Shown here in pieces: positions 1-11,600 of a DNA stretch of 64,000 bases (the stretch's first letter is position 1; every line of letters starts with the position of its first letter). The translations under genes were made by a program, and so were the position numbers. A model generated the notes under the pieces. It saw only the letters and a program-made list of their open reading frames with translations, had not been told where the DNA came from and made no database searches. The stretch comes from Wyeomyia smithii (Eukaryota; Arthropoda; Insecta; Diptera; Culicidae), in contig NC_073696.1 in NCBI RefSeq assembly GCF_029784165.1, forward strand, positions 169,393,830-169,457,829, written 5' to 3'.

Positions 1-15
1 ATATATATATTTATA

Positions 16-48
<33 letters not shown>
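1..48. repeat. (TA)n microsatellite
   Basis: Nearly pure TA dinucleotide run with two small interruptions. It directly abuts the poly-A tail (poly-T on this strand) of the R1-clade element, so it is one flank of that insertion. Confidence 0.9.
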
Positions 49-56
<8 letters not shown>

Positions 57-2829
57 TTGTTTTTTTTTTTTTTGTTTCAGGTGGAGGGGAAATTTGCATC
101 CAAACCCCTGAGGTGACCAACCTCAGGGAGTGTGGGGTTGGTTTGAATCAGTGACCGGACCCACTAAAACCCCTCCAGTCTCCAGCCCATAATACTCCCC
201 GGGACCACCGCTAGGTATTGCTTCGGGGAGCGGCTTTTGTGCTCTGTGCACCCTCTTGGTTCTATAGATCTCTTTGCTAACTTAGCTAACTAACCTGGAG
301 ACTGGCCGTTAGCTAACACTGGCGTGTCGGTGGTCAACCTGTCGCCTGTTTTGCAATTCTAAAACTATTTGAGAGGCGGCTGTACAAACCGCCCTCCAAA
401 TGTTTGGGTCTTTACACATCCTCCGAACTAGGTTGTCCGGAGTGGTGTCTGGCCCGCTCACTACCATCATGTCGCTCCGCGCATGCACAAAACGAGGGCA
501 CACGAAGAAGACATGCTCAGCAGTTTCTTCCGCATCCGCGCACTCGGGACACATGGGGGACCCCGCATGCCCGAATCTGTGTAGATACTGCCTGAAGCAA
601 CCATGACCTGACAGAATCTGTGTCAAGTGGAAGTTAACTTCTCCATGGCGCCTCCCGACCCATCCGGATACGTCCGGAATAAGTCGATGCGTCCATCTAC
701 CCTTTGCGGAATTGGACCATTCCTGCTGCCATCTGATCATCGAGAATGACCTTCTGGTGCCTCGTATACCCCTTGTGTCACGTTGATCGAAGCATTCTAC
801 GTCTTCCTTAATGGCTATGCTGATAGGCATCATGCCGGACAGGACGCATATTGCGTCGTATGACACTGTACGGTACGCGCTCACAACCCTCAGGCACATG
901 AGCCTGTAGGTACTTTCCAGTTTTCGACGATGACTGTTGGTACCTAACGCTTTGGACCACGCTGGCCCACCATACCTAAGTATGGACGGAACCACGCTGG
1001 CAAGAAGTTTACGCTTGCTGCCATATACCACTGAGCTATTGGACATCATTCGAGATAGTCCTGCAGCGGCCGTTGAAGCCCTTTTACAGGCATAGTCGAC
1101 GTGACTCTTAAATGTGAGCTTATCGTCAACCATAACCCCCAAGAGCTTCAAGGAACGCCTTGAGGTAATGGTGCAGTCACCGACTCTGACCACCGCCTGT
1201 TGCTCTAATTTGCGGTTGTTCACAACCGTAACCTCCGTTTTATGGTGCGCTAACTCCAGTTTTCTAGAGTGCATCCATTCTTCGACCTTGCGTATGCAGT
1301 GCGCGGCCGTTAACTCGACCTCTTCGATCGACTCGCCGTAGACCTCTAGCGTGATGTCGTCTGCGAAACCGACGATCACAACCCCTACAGGGAACTTTAG
1401 TTTCAACACCCCGTCATACATGACATTCCACAACACCGGGCCCAGAATGGAACCTTGCGGTACCCCTGCGGTGATTGGGACGCACTTCTGACCCTCCTCC
1501 GTGTTGTAAACTAGTACCCGATTCTGGAAATAATTTTCCAAAATCTTGTACAACGACACCGGTACGTGGATGCTCCTAAGCGCGAGCGCTATGGAGTCCC
1601 AACTGGCGCTATTGAATGCATTCTTCACGTCAAGCGTGACGATTGCGCAATAGCGAATGCCCCAACTCTTACGCTGGAGTGCTACCTCTGCCGTCTTGGT
1701 GACAGAGAGAATAGCATCCAGCGTGGATCTACCTTTCCGGAAGCCGAACTGGTTACTTGCCAGACCGTTTACACCCTCTGTGTACTTCACCAGTCTGTTG
1801 AGGATAATCCTCTCAAGCACCTTGCCCGTAGTGTCCAGCAGACAGATAGGTCTGTATGCCGATGGGTCCCCTGGCGGTTTCCCAGCCTTCGGCAACAGCA
1901 CCAATCTCTGTCGCTTCCACCTGTCCGGAAAGAGGCAGTCATCCAGGCACTTCTGCATGACTGCTCGAAATAGATCGGGGGCCACTTTCATGGCCGTCCT
2001 GATGGCTTAGTTCGGGATTCCATCCGGTCCCGGTGCCTTGCTCACCTTTAGGGAGTTGGCGATCACGATGAGTTCCTCATTCGTAACCCTTACCTCCTCC
2101 ACAACCTCTGTACGGCTGCCGTCTCTCACGGATTGGATGCCCGGCAGGTTGGCCGACCATCCCTGGTCTGTGTCTGAGATACTGGAACGTCGGACGTGAG
2201 ACTCAGCAACCGGAGGCTAAGGATTTGGCTCGTGTCGTGGAAAGAGTCCCTCGATGATACGCTCCAGCATCGCTGGTGATCGCTCTACAGGCGCCAACAC
2301 GCCTTTGGTCTTCGCCATTACGACTCTGTAGGCGTTGCCCCACGGATTCGTATTGGCACTCGCGCATAGCCTATCGAAGCAGGCCCTTTTGCTCGCCTTT
2401 ATCGCACTTTTAAGCGCCGATCTTGCAGATCCGAATACTACACGGCGCTCTACCCTCTGTGCATCGGTACGTGCACGTTGCAACATCCGTCTTGCACGGA
2501 GGCACGCGCTACGGAGGTCCGCTATCGCGTCGGTCCACCAGTATACCGGTGACTTACCATTCCTAGGTTGGCGGGTCCTAGGCATGGTGGCGTCGCACGC
2601 CCGCGATAATGTGGCAACTAATTGGTCAGCACTCGGGCGGAGCCAACTGCCCCCCTCGCGCTCTCTTCTCATTGCTTCTGCAAATACCTCGGCATCGAAA
2701 TGCGATGTCTTCCACCCGCGGACGGTCGGAGTATTGGCTCTACCCGTCGCCTGCCGCCTCACGTTCTGGACTACGCTATAGCAGACCGACTGGTGGTCAC
2801 TATAGGTGTAGCCATCGTCTACCCTCCAG
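49..2829 (-). mobile_element. R1-clade non-LTR retrotransposon, 5'-truncated
   Basis: Read on the minus strand, the element begins at 2829 inside the endonuclease domain, continues through reverse transcriptase and a C-terminal zinc knuckle, and has a 3' UTR of about 230 bp ending in an A-rich tail (T-run at 49-76). Both boundaries lie against (TA)n arrays (1-48 and 2830-3128). R1-clade elements are known for sequence-specific targets, including microsatellites in the Waldo and Mino lineages, so TA-repeat targeting is a plausible inference. The 5' truncation and two in-frame stops make this a dead copy. Confidence 0.85.
309..2829 (-). pseudogene. R1-clade ORF2: endonuclease C-terminus, RT, zinc knuckle
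   Basis: One reading frame runs from 2829 down to a TAA at 309, broken by in-frame stops at 2217-2219 and 2007-2009. The upstream end keeps the last endonuclease motif (YSDHQ). A linker of about 180 residues follows, then RT motif 0 (KAPGPDGIPN, ending at the second stop), the fingers motif YRPICLL, motif A (TLDVKNAFNSASW), motif B (GVPQGSILGPVLW), the catalytic FADD and the thumb. Near the C-terminus is the CCHC-type cluster CPECADAEETAEHVFFVCP, typical of the R1 clade. The reverse transcriptase copies element RNA at a nicked chromosomal target. No start codon is usable because the 5' part is missing. The catalytic aspartates are intact, so inactivation rests on the truncation and stops. Confidence 0.88.
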
Positions 2830-3627
<798 letters not shown>

Positions 3628-3635
3628 CTATTGAT

Positions 3636-4044
3636 CAGAGTCTATGTGTATATAGAGTCGCGCGAAGAGAAAATCTATCGTTTCGGCAACACAGTTTTTG
3701 TGCAGTTTGTTGTCAAGAACTATACAGTTCTGTTTTTCACCATGCATAAGCGAATATCATTTTTTGAAATTCTTCACAAGGTACTCAGTTTTGAAAGATT
3801 ACACCGGTAATGTTTTGTTAAATTTGAGTGAACCAGTGTACAGGTTTAATGTTGGATTGAAATGTGTAAGTAAAACTTCGGAATAAACACATATTCTTTA
3901 TTACACTCAATTACAACACTTTTCATCCACTCCTAGCATTATCACCTTGTTTATTTACATTGCTCGATTGGTACCCTCGTTTGACACTGATTTGGTTTCT
4001 TTGGTTTCATCTTTGCGGGACTCTTATTATAAACATAGACTCTG
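3636..4044. mobile_element. hAT-type MITE with 8-bp TSD
   Basis: A 409-bp element bounded by the perfect 8-bp direct repeat CTATTGAT (3628-3635 and 4045-4052). Its termini are inverted repeats beginning CAGAGTCTATGT (17 bp with one mismatch). An 8-bp TSD and a CAGNG terminus are the hAT superfamily signature. There is no transposase frame, so it is non-autonomous. Confidence 0.85.
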
Positions 4045-4170
4045 CTATTGATATGTCGTGAATTAGACTAATATAAATTCAACTATTTTATTTTAGCACA
4101 ACATAACGGACAATTTCCATATGTTTTCAAATATTATTATTACTACTCTTGCGTCTTATACGTTAAAAAT

Positions 4171-5060
4171 TTTAATATATATTCGAATTGTGAGAAGAAG
4201 TGATATTCATAGATACAATACTAGAAACGCGACAGAAATTCGAACACCAAATTTTCTTTTTGGCGCTTCGCAGAATTCATTATTTTTTTAGGGAATTAAA
4301 GTGTTCAATTCGATGCCTACACAGGTCAAACGTGCAGTAACGCTACTTGAGTTCAAGAGACAATATATTTCACACGTCAAAGCTGTTTTTTAGGCAGCTA
4401 AAAAGAAATGTTTTACAATTCACGCTCTAAATTGACGAAGTTTTCATAACGGATGATTTTATGTGGACTTTTGCTGTTTTAGTATTTATTTAAGTATTGT
4501 AAAAACTGTTATGTTCGTCCCGATGATAATGATGGATTTTGTATTTAATGTAGTAGTAAAAAAAAGAGAAGTCTACAAAGGTTTGAGAATCGTTACGCAG
4601 TTACGCAGATATAATTGACTACCTTTCTTAAATTGATATATGTCATTTTGAAAAATAAAGTTTTTTTTATTTACATATATACAGATGTATTATGCTGATG
4701 TATGTTATGAAAATTGACACAATAAACTTTTAAGTAGTTCTGGACATACGTCGGATTACCCGGGAAAATTATGACACTTTTGATTGTCTTTGGATGTTGA
4801 AATTCCTAGCTGTTCTAGGAGTTTTCCGGGTTGGAAATTTTCTAGACTTCCCTAGGTGGGGACATCCTCATGAGTCTCATGTTAAGTTCACGGTTTACCT
4901 GTGCTTTGCTTGCTGAGTTCGGTGGGAATGGCCTTGTTGGGACTGTAGTAATTTAGCTGTGGGCTAGATTGGGCGTTGGCTTAATTCAGATGTGAATAAT
5001 GTCCAATTGATTGAAAGAAGTAAAACAATTAGAACTTGGTAATCTTGGTCGTAGAACGAC
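4171..5060 (+). mobile_element. CR1/L2-group retrotransposon, 3' fragment (copy A)
   Basis: Contains the last ~70 codons of an RT polyprotein and a long 3' UTR. Both align with the minus-strand element at 60466-62161 (copy B). UTR similarity runs from just after the stop codon (GACGAAGTT, AACGGATGAT, ATGATGGATTTTGTA) out to about 5000 (GACTTCCCTAGGTGGGG, TGTGCTTTGCTTGCTGA). The shared non-coding 3' region is therefore at least 600 bp. The 5' boundary is approximate. Confidence 0.75.
4186..4393 (+). pseudogene. RT polyprotein C-terminal remnant (CR1/L2 group)
   Basis: Translation gives SDIHRYNTRNATEIRTPNF and then SMPTQVKR and ISHVKAVF before a stop. This matches the C-terminal tail of the copy B protein (YNTRNAGEIRTPHF, ISHVKAEF) position for position. 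One in-frame stop precedes the GIKVFNSMP segment. The tail lies beyond the RT thumb and has no catalytic residues, so this is a non-functional fragment. Confidence 0.8.
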
Positions 5061-5396
5061 TTAGAAATTTGTGTTTGCTAATGTCCACGGTCCATACATT
5101 TTTTTTAGAATTTATATGAACAGTTTTCCATGGAGGGGGAGGGGGTTCAAAATCGTTAAAAATCTGTCCACGTGGTATGTGGATGGCCCCTTAGGATATC
5201 TTCAGCAAAGTTGGTCAAGTGATTGAGTACTTTCAGATGACGATCTGTCTGCTTTGGAATTTTCTCACTACGTGGCGCTAGTGTACCAGTGATTATTTTG
5301 TAACAGAAAGCATTTTCCTACTTCAGTATCAACTCGTATGCTGTGGCCAATTTAGAAGATAACGCTCTGACATCTTTGATGACATCAACTCTGCTG

Positions 5397-5462
5397 AAGA
5401 CATGAATGTTCTATGTCCTGAGATTAGCGAGCTTATCTTGGGACATAGAACATTCATGTCTT
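5397..5462. repeat. Perfect hairpin, 22-bp arms
   Basis: Arms 5397-5418 and 5441-5462 are exact inverted complements (core CATGAATGTTCTATGTCC) around a 22-nt loop. Confidence 0.9.
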
Positions 5463-5480
5463 ATCTCATGCTCAGACTGG

Positions 5481-5552
5481 ACATGTACCACTTTTGCTCT
5501 AAACGTTTTCTGGTTGTCATTATTTTTTCCATAGAACAAAAGTGGTACATGT
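5481..5552. repeat. Near-perfect hairpin, 20-bp arms
   Basis: Arms 5481-5500 and 5533-5552 (ACATGTACCACTTTTG core) pair at 19 of 20 positions around a 32-nt loop. The same core recurs once more, unpaired, at about 5733-5752. Confidence 0.88.
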
Positions 5553-5793
5553 TTTTTCACTGAAGCATGTGGAAGTTTCTCAACCAGAAGTCGTCATATT
5601 TTTATTGAGGCACCGTCTTTTTAAAGCTGTTCAGCAATGATTTAGTGCGGTTATGTTGGAAAAAATTGTTGAAAATAATTTACTATTCGAGTGTTTTGTT
5701 TATCGCGTCTCCTGAAAATTTTACTTAATGCCAAATGTACCACTTTTGCTCTCTCATCCTGCTGACATCAACAGTTTCTGCAGAGATTCGAAC

Positions 5794-5860
5794 CTCCATC
5801 TACCTATTGGTCTCGAATGCTGTGTTAGACACAGCATTCGAGACCAATAGGTAGATGGAG
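5794..5860. repeat. Perfect hairpin, 32-bp arms, 3-nt loop
   Basis: Arms 5794-5825 and 5829-5860 are exact inverted complements separated by TAG only. Arm identity with a minimal loop suggests a recent template-switch event rather than an old MITE. Confidence 0.93.
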
Positions 5861-5963
5861 ATTGGAGCCGCATTTTTAGTATTATTTCTAGTGAAAAAAG
5901 TATCGTTTATTTGTAATTGAATGTGTTGCTCAGGCATGGGGAAAACACAGCACTCCAAAGCGC

Positions 5964-6508
5964 GGATGGCCGGGTTCGGCTTATTTCAAACCCTTACGCG
6001 ACCCGTACCCGAATTTTTTTTTCGGTTGAAACCCGAACCCGCCCCGAACCCGAAACTTTTTTTTTCGATTAAACCCTAACCCGACCCGAACCCGAAAATT
6101 TTATTTTTATGAAACACGAACCCGAGCCGAACCCGAAACTATGAAACCCGAACCCGAGATTTTTTTTGGGGAATCGATTTTTCGTACCAATTTTAAGCTG
6201 CCCTGAAGCTTTGAGGCTCGAATGGTATTGAAATGTTAGTGATTTTTGCAGTTGCATAAAATTAGACATCATTATGTTATAAAAATGCTCATTTGATATA
6301 GTCGGGTTTCGGGATTTCAGACCTACACCTGACATTTTCAAACCCGAACCCGAAATTTTTTTTTCCACCAAACCCGAACTCGACCCGTACCCGACACCTT
6401 CAAAAATTTTCAAACCCGAACCCGACACTTTCAAAAATGTTCAAACCCGAACCTGACGGGTACGGGTCGGGTTCGGGTTTCGGGTTTGAAAACCAGAAAC
6501 CCGACCAT
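5964..6508. repeat. GAACCCGACCCG-rich dispersed repeat, copy 1
   Basis: Built of irregular hexamer-like units (CGAACCCGACCCGTACCCG) mostly on one strand, switching to the complementary orientation at the right end (GGGTACGGGTCGGGTTCGGG), so it has foldback character. A second copy at 23655-24045 shares the unit order. This copy has an extra ~130 bp at about 6165-6300. Reading frames across it are low-complexity artefacts. Confidence 0.75.
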
Positions 6509-6569
6509 ATCTACAAACACACCACGCAGGGCATTTCTTATTACCCTTCGTCGCGAGCTCATGACAAAA

Positions 6570-6757
6570 CACTAGCGAGCCATTCGTTAACACGCGAACC
6601 GAGGGTTTTTAACTTCGGCACATGAGGAAACCGAGGGCTTGCAGTTTCGGGGAACACACAAGCACGCCATTCGTTAACACGCGAACCGGGGGTTTTTAAC
6701 TTCGGCACATGAGGCAACCGAGGGCTTGCAGTTTCGGGGAACGCACAAGCATTAGTC
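6570..6757. repeat. Two tandem 87-bp units
   Basis: The segment starting CATTCGTTAACACGCGAACC at 6581 recurs at 6668 with only a few substitutions, giving a period of 87 bp. Confidence 0.85.
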
Positions 6758-6759
6758 GC

Positions 6760-7880
6760 CACGAAGAGATCGACAATGGGATAATAATGGATAGCTTGAT
6801 GGTAGCCATCGCATACAACCACCTGCAATATTTTTTTCATAAGTACTTTTGGAAAAATGGAGCGTATGAGAAAACACGTGTAAGCAAGCGGGCTTCCGAG
6901 GGCTCACGAAATCGGGAATACTCGGGCCTGTGTTTGCCGAATCTTCCGAAGGGCTGTTCTAATTAGAACACTGTGGGTTTTTCGTTTTGTATAAGCACTG
7001 AAGGGCAATGAAAATACCCTCCGTGGCATCGCTTAAAACACACACGCGGTGGTGTGGTGGGTTTAGACATGCCTGGTGTTGCTAATATAAGAATAAGTTA
7101 AAGAGTTGGTGTGGTGTTTTATGTCGAGACACGATAAGATATTGGTGTCACACTCAAAAGTAAAATATTCAAGGCTTGCTCGAAGATACAATAGTCATAT
7201 ACACTAATACTTGGCTATAGGAGCATTAGAAGTTCAAGTGTCGATATGATATGTGAGTTTCTTTCGTTTTTAATGTTCATTTAGAAAATAGATATCTCGC
7301 TAAAGGTATTAAAAAATCAAGCAAAAGCATGGATGTTGTGTTTCACGGTACTTTTGGGAATCGCTTAAGAGTGAAATATCAGGACCCAACTTTTCTTATG
7401 CTTACAACTATCTCTTATGGTTTTGAAAATTTTTGTAGCTTTCAAAAATAACTGCAGGCCATGTTCGATTTTGGCAACACGTCCAAATTTAAATTTTTTA
7501 GGATGCCTACCAGACTAAGAAGGAACTTCAATAGCCTTAAATGCTTAAATCGAACGAAGTCTGTACTACCAATTTTGAGGTCTATTAATACAGGTCGAAC
7601 TAGATTAACCAGGTTTTCGATTTATCGAAAAGACTTTAGAATGTTTTTCCGCCTAACTGAAATGGAGAAACATATTCCGAGACGACAAAATTCTTCAAAT
7701 TATTGCTGTGAAGTCGAATTAACCGCCTTATTTGAGACGTTCTATCATTTCAATTAAATTGTAAAATATTTTTTGTGCAGTGTGCAGCTGTAGCAAGGTC
7801 ATCGGCTTTTACGTCACACATGAAAATACAATATCACAGTTAAATAAAGTCTAGCGTTCGAGACCTTTCGAAAAAAATTT
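6760..7880. other. Unassigned AT-rich DNA
   Basis: No supported gene. A 98-codon open frame at 7461-7757 has no recognisable domain. Sequence at about 7589-7640 (ACAGGTCGAACTAGATTAACC) weakly resembles the CAGGTCGG-type MITE at 44010, so it may be a decayed copy. Confidence 0.35.
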
Positions 7881-7884
7881 AATT

Positions 7885-8340
7885 ACTTGATCATTTACCT
7901 TGAGAAGCAGTTTGCAGTCAAATTCGAATATGCTGATCGGAACCTATGGGCTGCCCTGACAGAGAGGGAATAAGGTACTCTGAAAACACTCACTGTAAAA
8001 AATGTTTTCAAACTTAGGCCGATGTTATGCAGAAGGCGATGCGGCGTGATACGCATCATCTCTCATGTGGGGAATAATATCAACAATGAAAAATGACGCG
8101 CGTCTAAACACATCCCAAACTGTTTTGCCGCGTGAACGCGTCCATTCAATTTCTGTATAACATCGCCCTTAGTAAATTAGACACAATTTGATTGTTAGTG
8201 GACCCTAACACAGAATGTTTGCTAGTGTTGTTGCCAAAAAATAATTAGGCTATAATTACTTGTTTATTTGCCTCGAGAAAGGCAGTTTGCTGTTCAAAAC
8301 CTGATATGCTGATCCAACCTTTGTGCTGCCCCAACAATGC
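7885..8340. repeat. Diverged direct duplication
   Basis: About 80 bp at 7885-7965 (GAGAAGCAGTTTGCAGTC through ATATGCTGATC) recurs at about 8255-8338 at moderate identity. The PIF/Harbinger-like MITE lies between the two copies. Confidence 0.6.
8017..8168. mobile_element. PIF/Harbinger-like MITE, 152 bp
   Basis: Terminal inverted repeats GGCCGATGTTATGCAGAA and GGGCGATGTTATACAGAA are flanked by TTA (8014-8016 and 8169-8171). A 3-bp TTA/TAA target duplication is typical of PIF/Harbinger. There is no coding capacity. Confidence 0.78.
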
Positions 8341-8628
8341 ACAATGGTCCAGAAACCAAATTTAGGGGGAAATTTGGGTCTAGAGCTCTATAGCAACATT
8401 TTAGAGAAAAACTTTCTTCTACAAGGTTGTTGCATATGATAAAGCGCTCAATGAAAAATTATCAAAAATTAGGGTGACCAACATTTTCGATGCAATCAGG
8501 TATCTAATTTTTTTTATCTTTGTAGATAGAAGAAAAATTTGTTCTACAATGTTATAGCTCCTTATTTTAAGTAACTTTGTAAACAAAAATTTTTCTCTAT
8601 CTTTGAAAACAACCGATTTATATTGAAA

Positions 8629-11600
8629 AACCTAAATTAATCCACCTAGCGGTCAGACCCAGCCTTTCTCATTCAAACTTTTATTTGTAAAAATAGATTT
8701 ACATGAAAACTTCATTCCAATAAATGTATATTCACTCTAAAGGTTCTAAAATATTGATGTTGTAATCTATACATCTAAAAATGCAGTCCGGTCTGTCTGT
8801 CTGATCCTTATAGGCTCGAAAACTACCGACCCGATCGACGTGAAAATTTGTATGTAGGGGTTTTTGGTGCCGATATAGGTTCCTAGGATGGTTTGAGACC
8901 CCTCTCTCTTCTGGAAGGGAGGGGTCTCATACAAATGAAACATAAATTTCTGCACAACTCAAGAACAAACCAAGCAAGTCAAACCGAATTTGGTATGTGG
9001 ATGTTTTGAGGGGTAACAAATATGTCCATAATAGTTGGACGTCCCTCCCTTTTCTGAAAGGGAGGGGTTCCATACAAATGAAACACAAATTTCGCACAGC
9101 TCAAGAACCAATCAAGAAAATACAACCAAATTCTGTATGTGAATGTTTTAGAGGTAACAAATATGTCCCAAATGGTTCGACGCCCCTCCCTTTTCTGGAA
9201 GCACATGTTTCTGCACAAATTTCTGCACATCTCGCGAACTAATCAACTAAATGGAACCATATTTGGTAGGTGAATGTTTTTAGTGGTAACAAATATGTTT
9301 CATAATCGACCTCAGGCAACATTTTGGATTGTAAGATGGCAACATCCGGTTTCTGGGAAACAGCCAAAAATGGCCGATTTCCACCCAATATAATAATATC
9401 CGGATCTAGAATGATACACAGGAGCTCAAATGGACCACAGATACCATTTTGAATTCTAAGATGGCGACTTTCGGTTTCTAAAAAACAGCAGAAAATGACC
9501 AAATACCACCCAATATGAGTATCTCCAGAGCCAGAAGGTTGCCAGAAGGTCAAAATTTACCTCAGACATCATTATGAATTGTAGGATGGCAACTTCTGGT
9601 TTCTGGAAAACAGACAAAAATGGCCGATTTCCGTCCAACATGAGTATCTCCGGATCTATAATGATACACAGCAGCTGAAATCGACCACAGAGCCCATTTT
9701 GGATTCTAGGTTGGCGATTTTCGGTTCCTGCGAAACAGTCGAAAATGATCGAATAACACCCAATATGGGTGTTTCTTCAACCAGAATGATGCTCAGAGGC
9801 CAGAAATTATCTTAAATACCATTTTAAAGTCCAAGATGGCGACTTCCGGTTTGTGAAAAACAACCCAAAATAACCAAATACCATCCAATATGAGTATCTC
9901 TGGAACCAGAATGATGCAATGAGCTAACAATTGACCTCAGGCACCATTTTAAATTGCTCAATGGCAACTTCTAGGAAACAGTCGAAAATGAACGAATAAT
10001 ACTCAATATGGATATTTCCGTAATCAAGATGATGCATAGAAACCAAATATTGACTCTGGACACCATTTTGAATTTAGAGACGACCATTTTTAGTTTCTGG
10101 AAAACAACCAAAATAACTAAATACCTCCCAATATGGGTATTTCTGGTGTCTGATTGATGCCAGAAAATCTGCTGAAAATTATCAAATACCACCAATCATT
10201 TCAAACAATTTGTTATTTGACTTTGATCATATCCTATGGCCGATTCGTCGTGCGTTTGTAGATTTTAAACACATCGCAAGGAATCAATGTATTTGGAACG
10301 TTCAAATAGTACGACACCACATTTAAATGATGTTTAGGCCACATATCGATCGAGGCAGGTATAGTTTCAAATAGTCTTTGAATTTCTTTTCTTTCTGTAA
10401 CATTTGAGCCACATATCAAATTGTTATGAAGTTTGTTATTTGTAAGTTTGAGAGATGATTCGTTCGTATGACACTAGTTATGTTCAAATAAGTCATGTAA
10501 TCTTTGAGATAATATATTTTCGTTGTTTTATTAACAATGTAATACATAACGGTTGCTTGGGTTCGATTATAATCAAACGAAATGAGAACGTATAGGGCAG
10601 TCAAACTTTGAAACCACGTGTTCAATCATAATTCATCAGTTAACCCTTGACTAGCCCGCTCATCTGATAATAATATTGATCTATTCGGTTGTGTAGTGTC
10701 TGAGATTATGATGTTTCGTGATTCTCACATTTCGCTACATTCCTGTTCGATTACAGTAAAATTCAATAGGGTGTTATAAGGCAGCTAGACTTTTCATTTG
10801 ACACTAATTTTGTGGAAATCGGGTCAGCCATCTCTGAGAAAAGTGAGTGAGTTCAAGTAGTTTTCGGAATATGTTATTTTTCATAGCTGGATTTCACATT
10901 TTTAAACATAACAGGCAAGGTAATAGTCCGATTGCAAAACAAATCAATAGGGTCTCATGGGGCAACTAGACCTTTCATTTGACACTGATTTTATGAAAAT
11001 CGGTCAAACCATCTCTGAGAAACATGAGTGAGATTAAACACTCTTCATAGCACGTTTCTTTTCATAACTTTTGAACCACATGTTCAATCTTCATAAAATT
11101 CAAAAGTTAAGGGTTTTTGAGGTAGCCCATTCATTTAAAACCAATTTTGTTCAAATCAGTTGTGTGGTTTTAGAGATAATGATGTTTCATGATTTTTACA
11201 TTTTTAAACATAACCTCTGAACTAAAAATCCGATTACAATAAAATTTAATAGGGTCTTATGGGACAACAAGACCTTTCATTTGCAATTAATTTCATTGAA
11301 ATCGGTCCAGCCATCTCTGAGAAAAGTGAGTGAGAATAAAAATCAGCACATACACACACACACACACAATGCTCAGCTCGTCGAGCTGAGTCGAGTGATA
11401 TATGCCATTCGGCCCTTTGGAGCACTTTTATATCTTCGGTTTTGCAAGTGATTGCTATACCTTTCTAGGAGAAACGCAAAACATATTTTACGCTCTAACA
11501 TTTTTATTTCATGTTTCATCTCAAAACTGTCTTTGAACGACTTTTAGAGCTTTTTAAGAGAAACAATTTGCAATGCTGCCATCGTAAATATCTCAATTTT

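Noticed and set aside
6069..6434. 121-codon Gly/Ser-rich minus-strand frame
   Set aside because: It is a low-complexity translation of the CGAACCCG repeat; the second copy shows no frame conservation.
5964..6508. Telomere-like sequence, because of AACCCG units
   Set aside because: Insect telomere repeats are TTAGG where present, and Diptera lack simple telomere repeats. The units here are irregular and interspersed.
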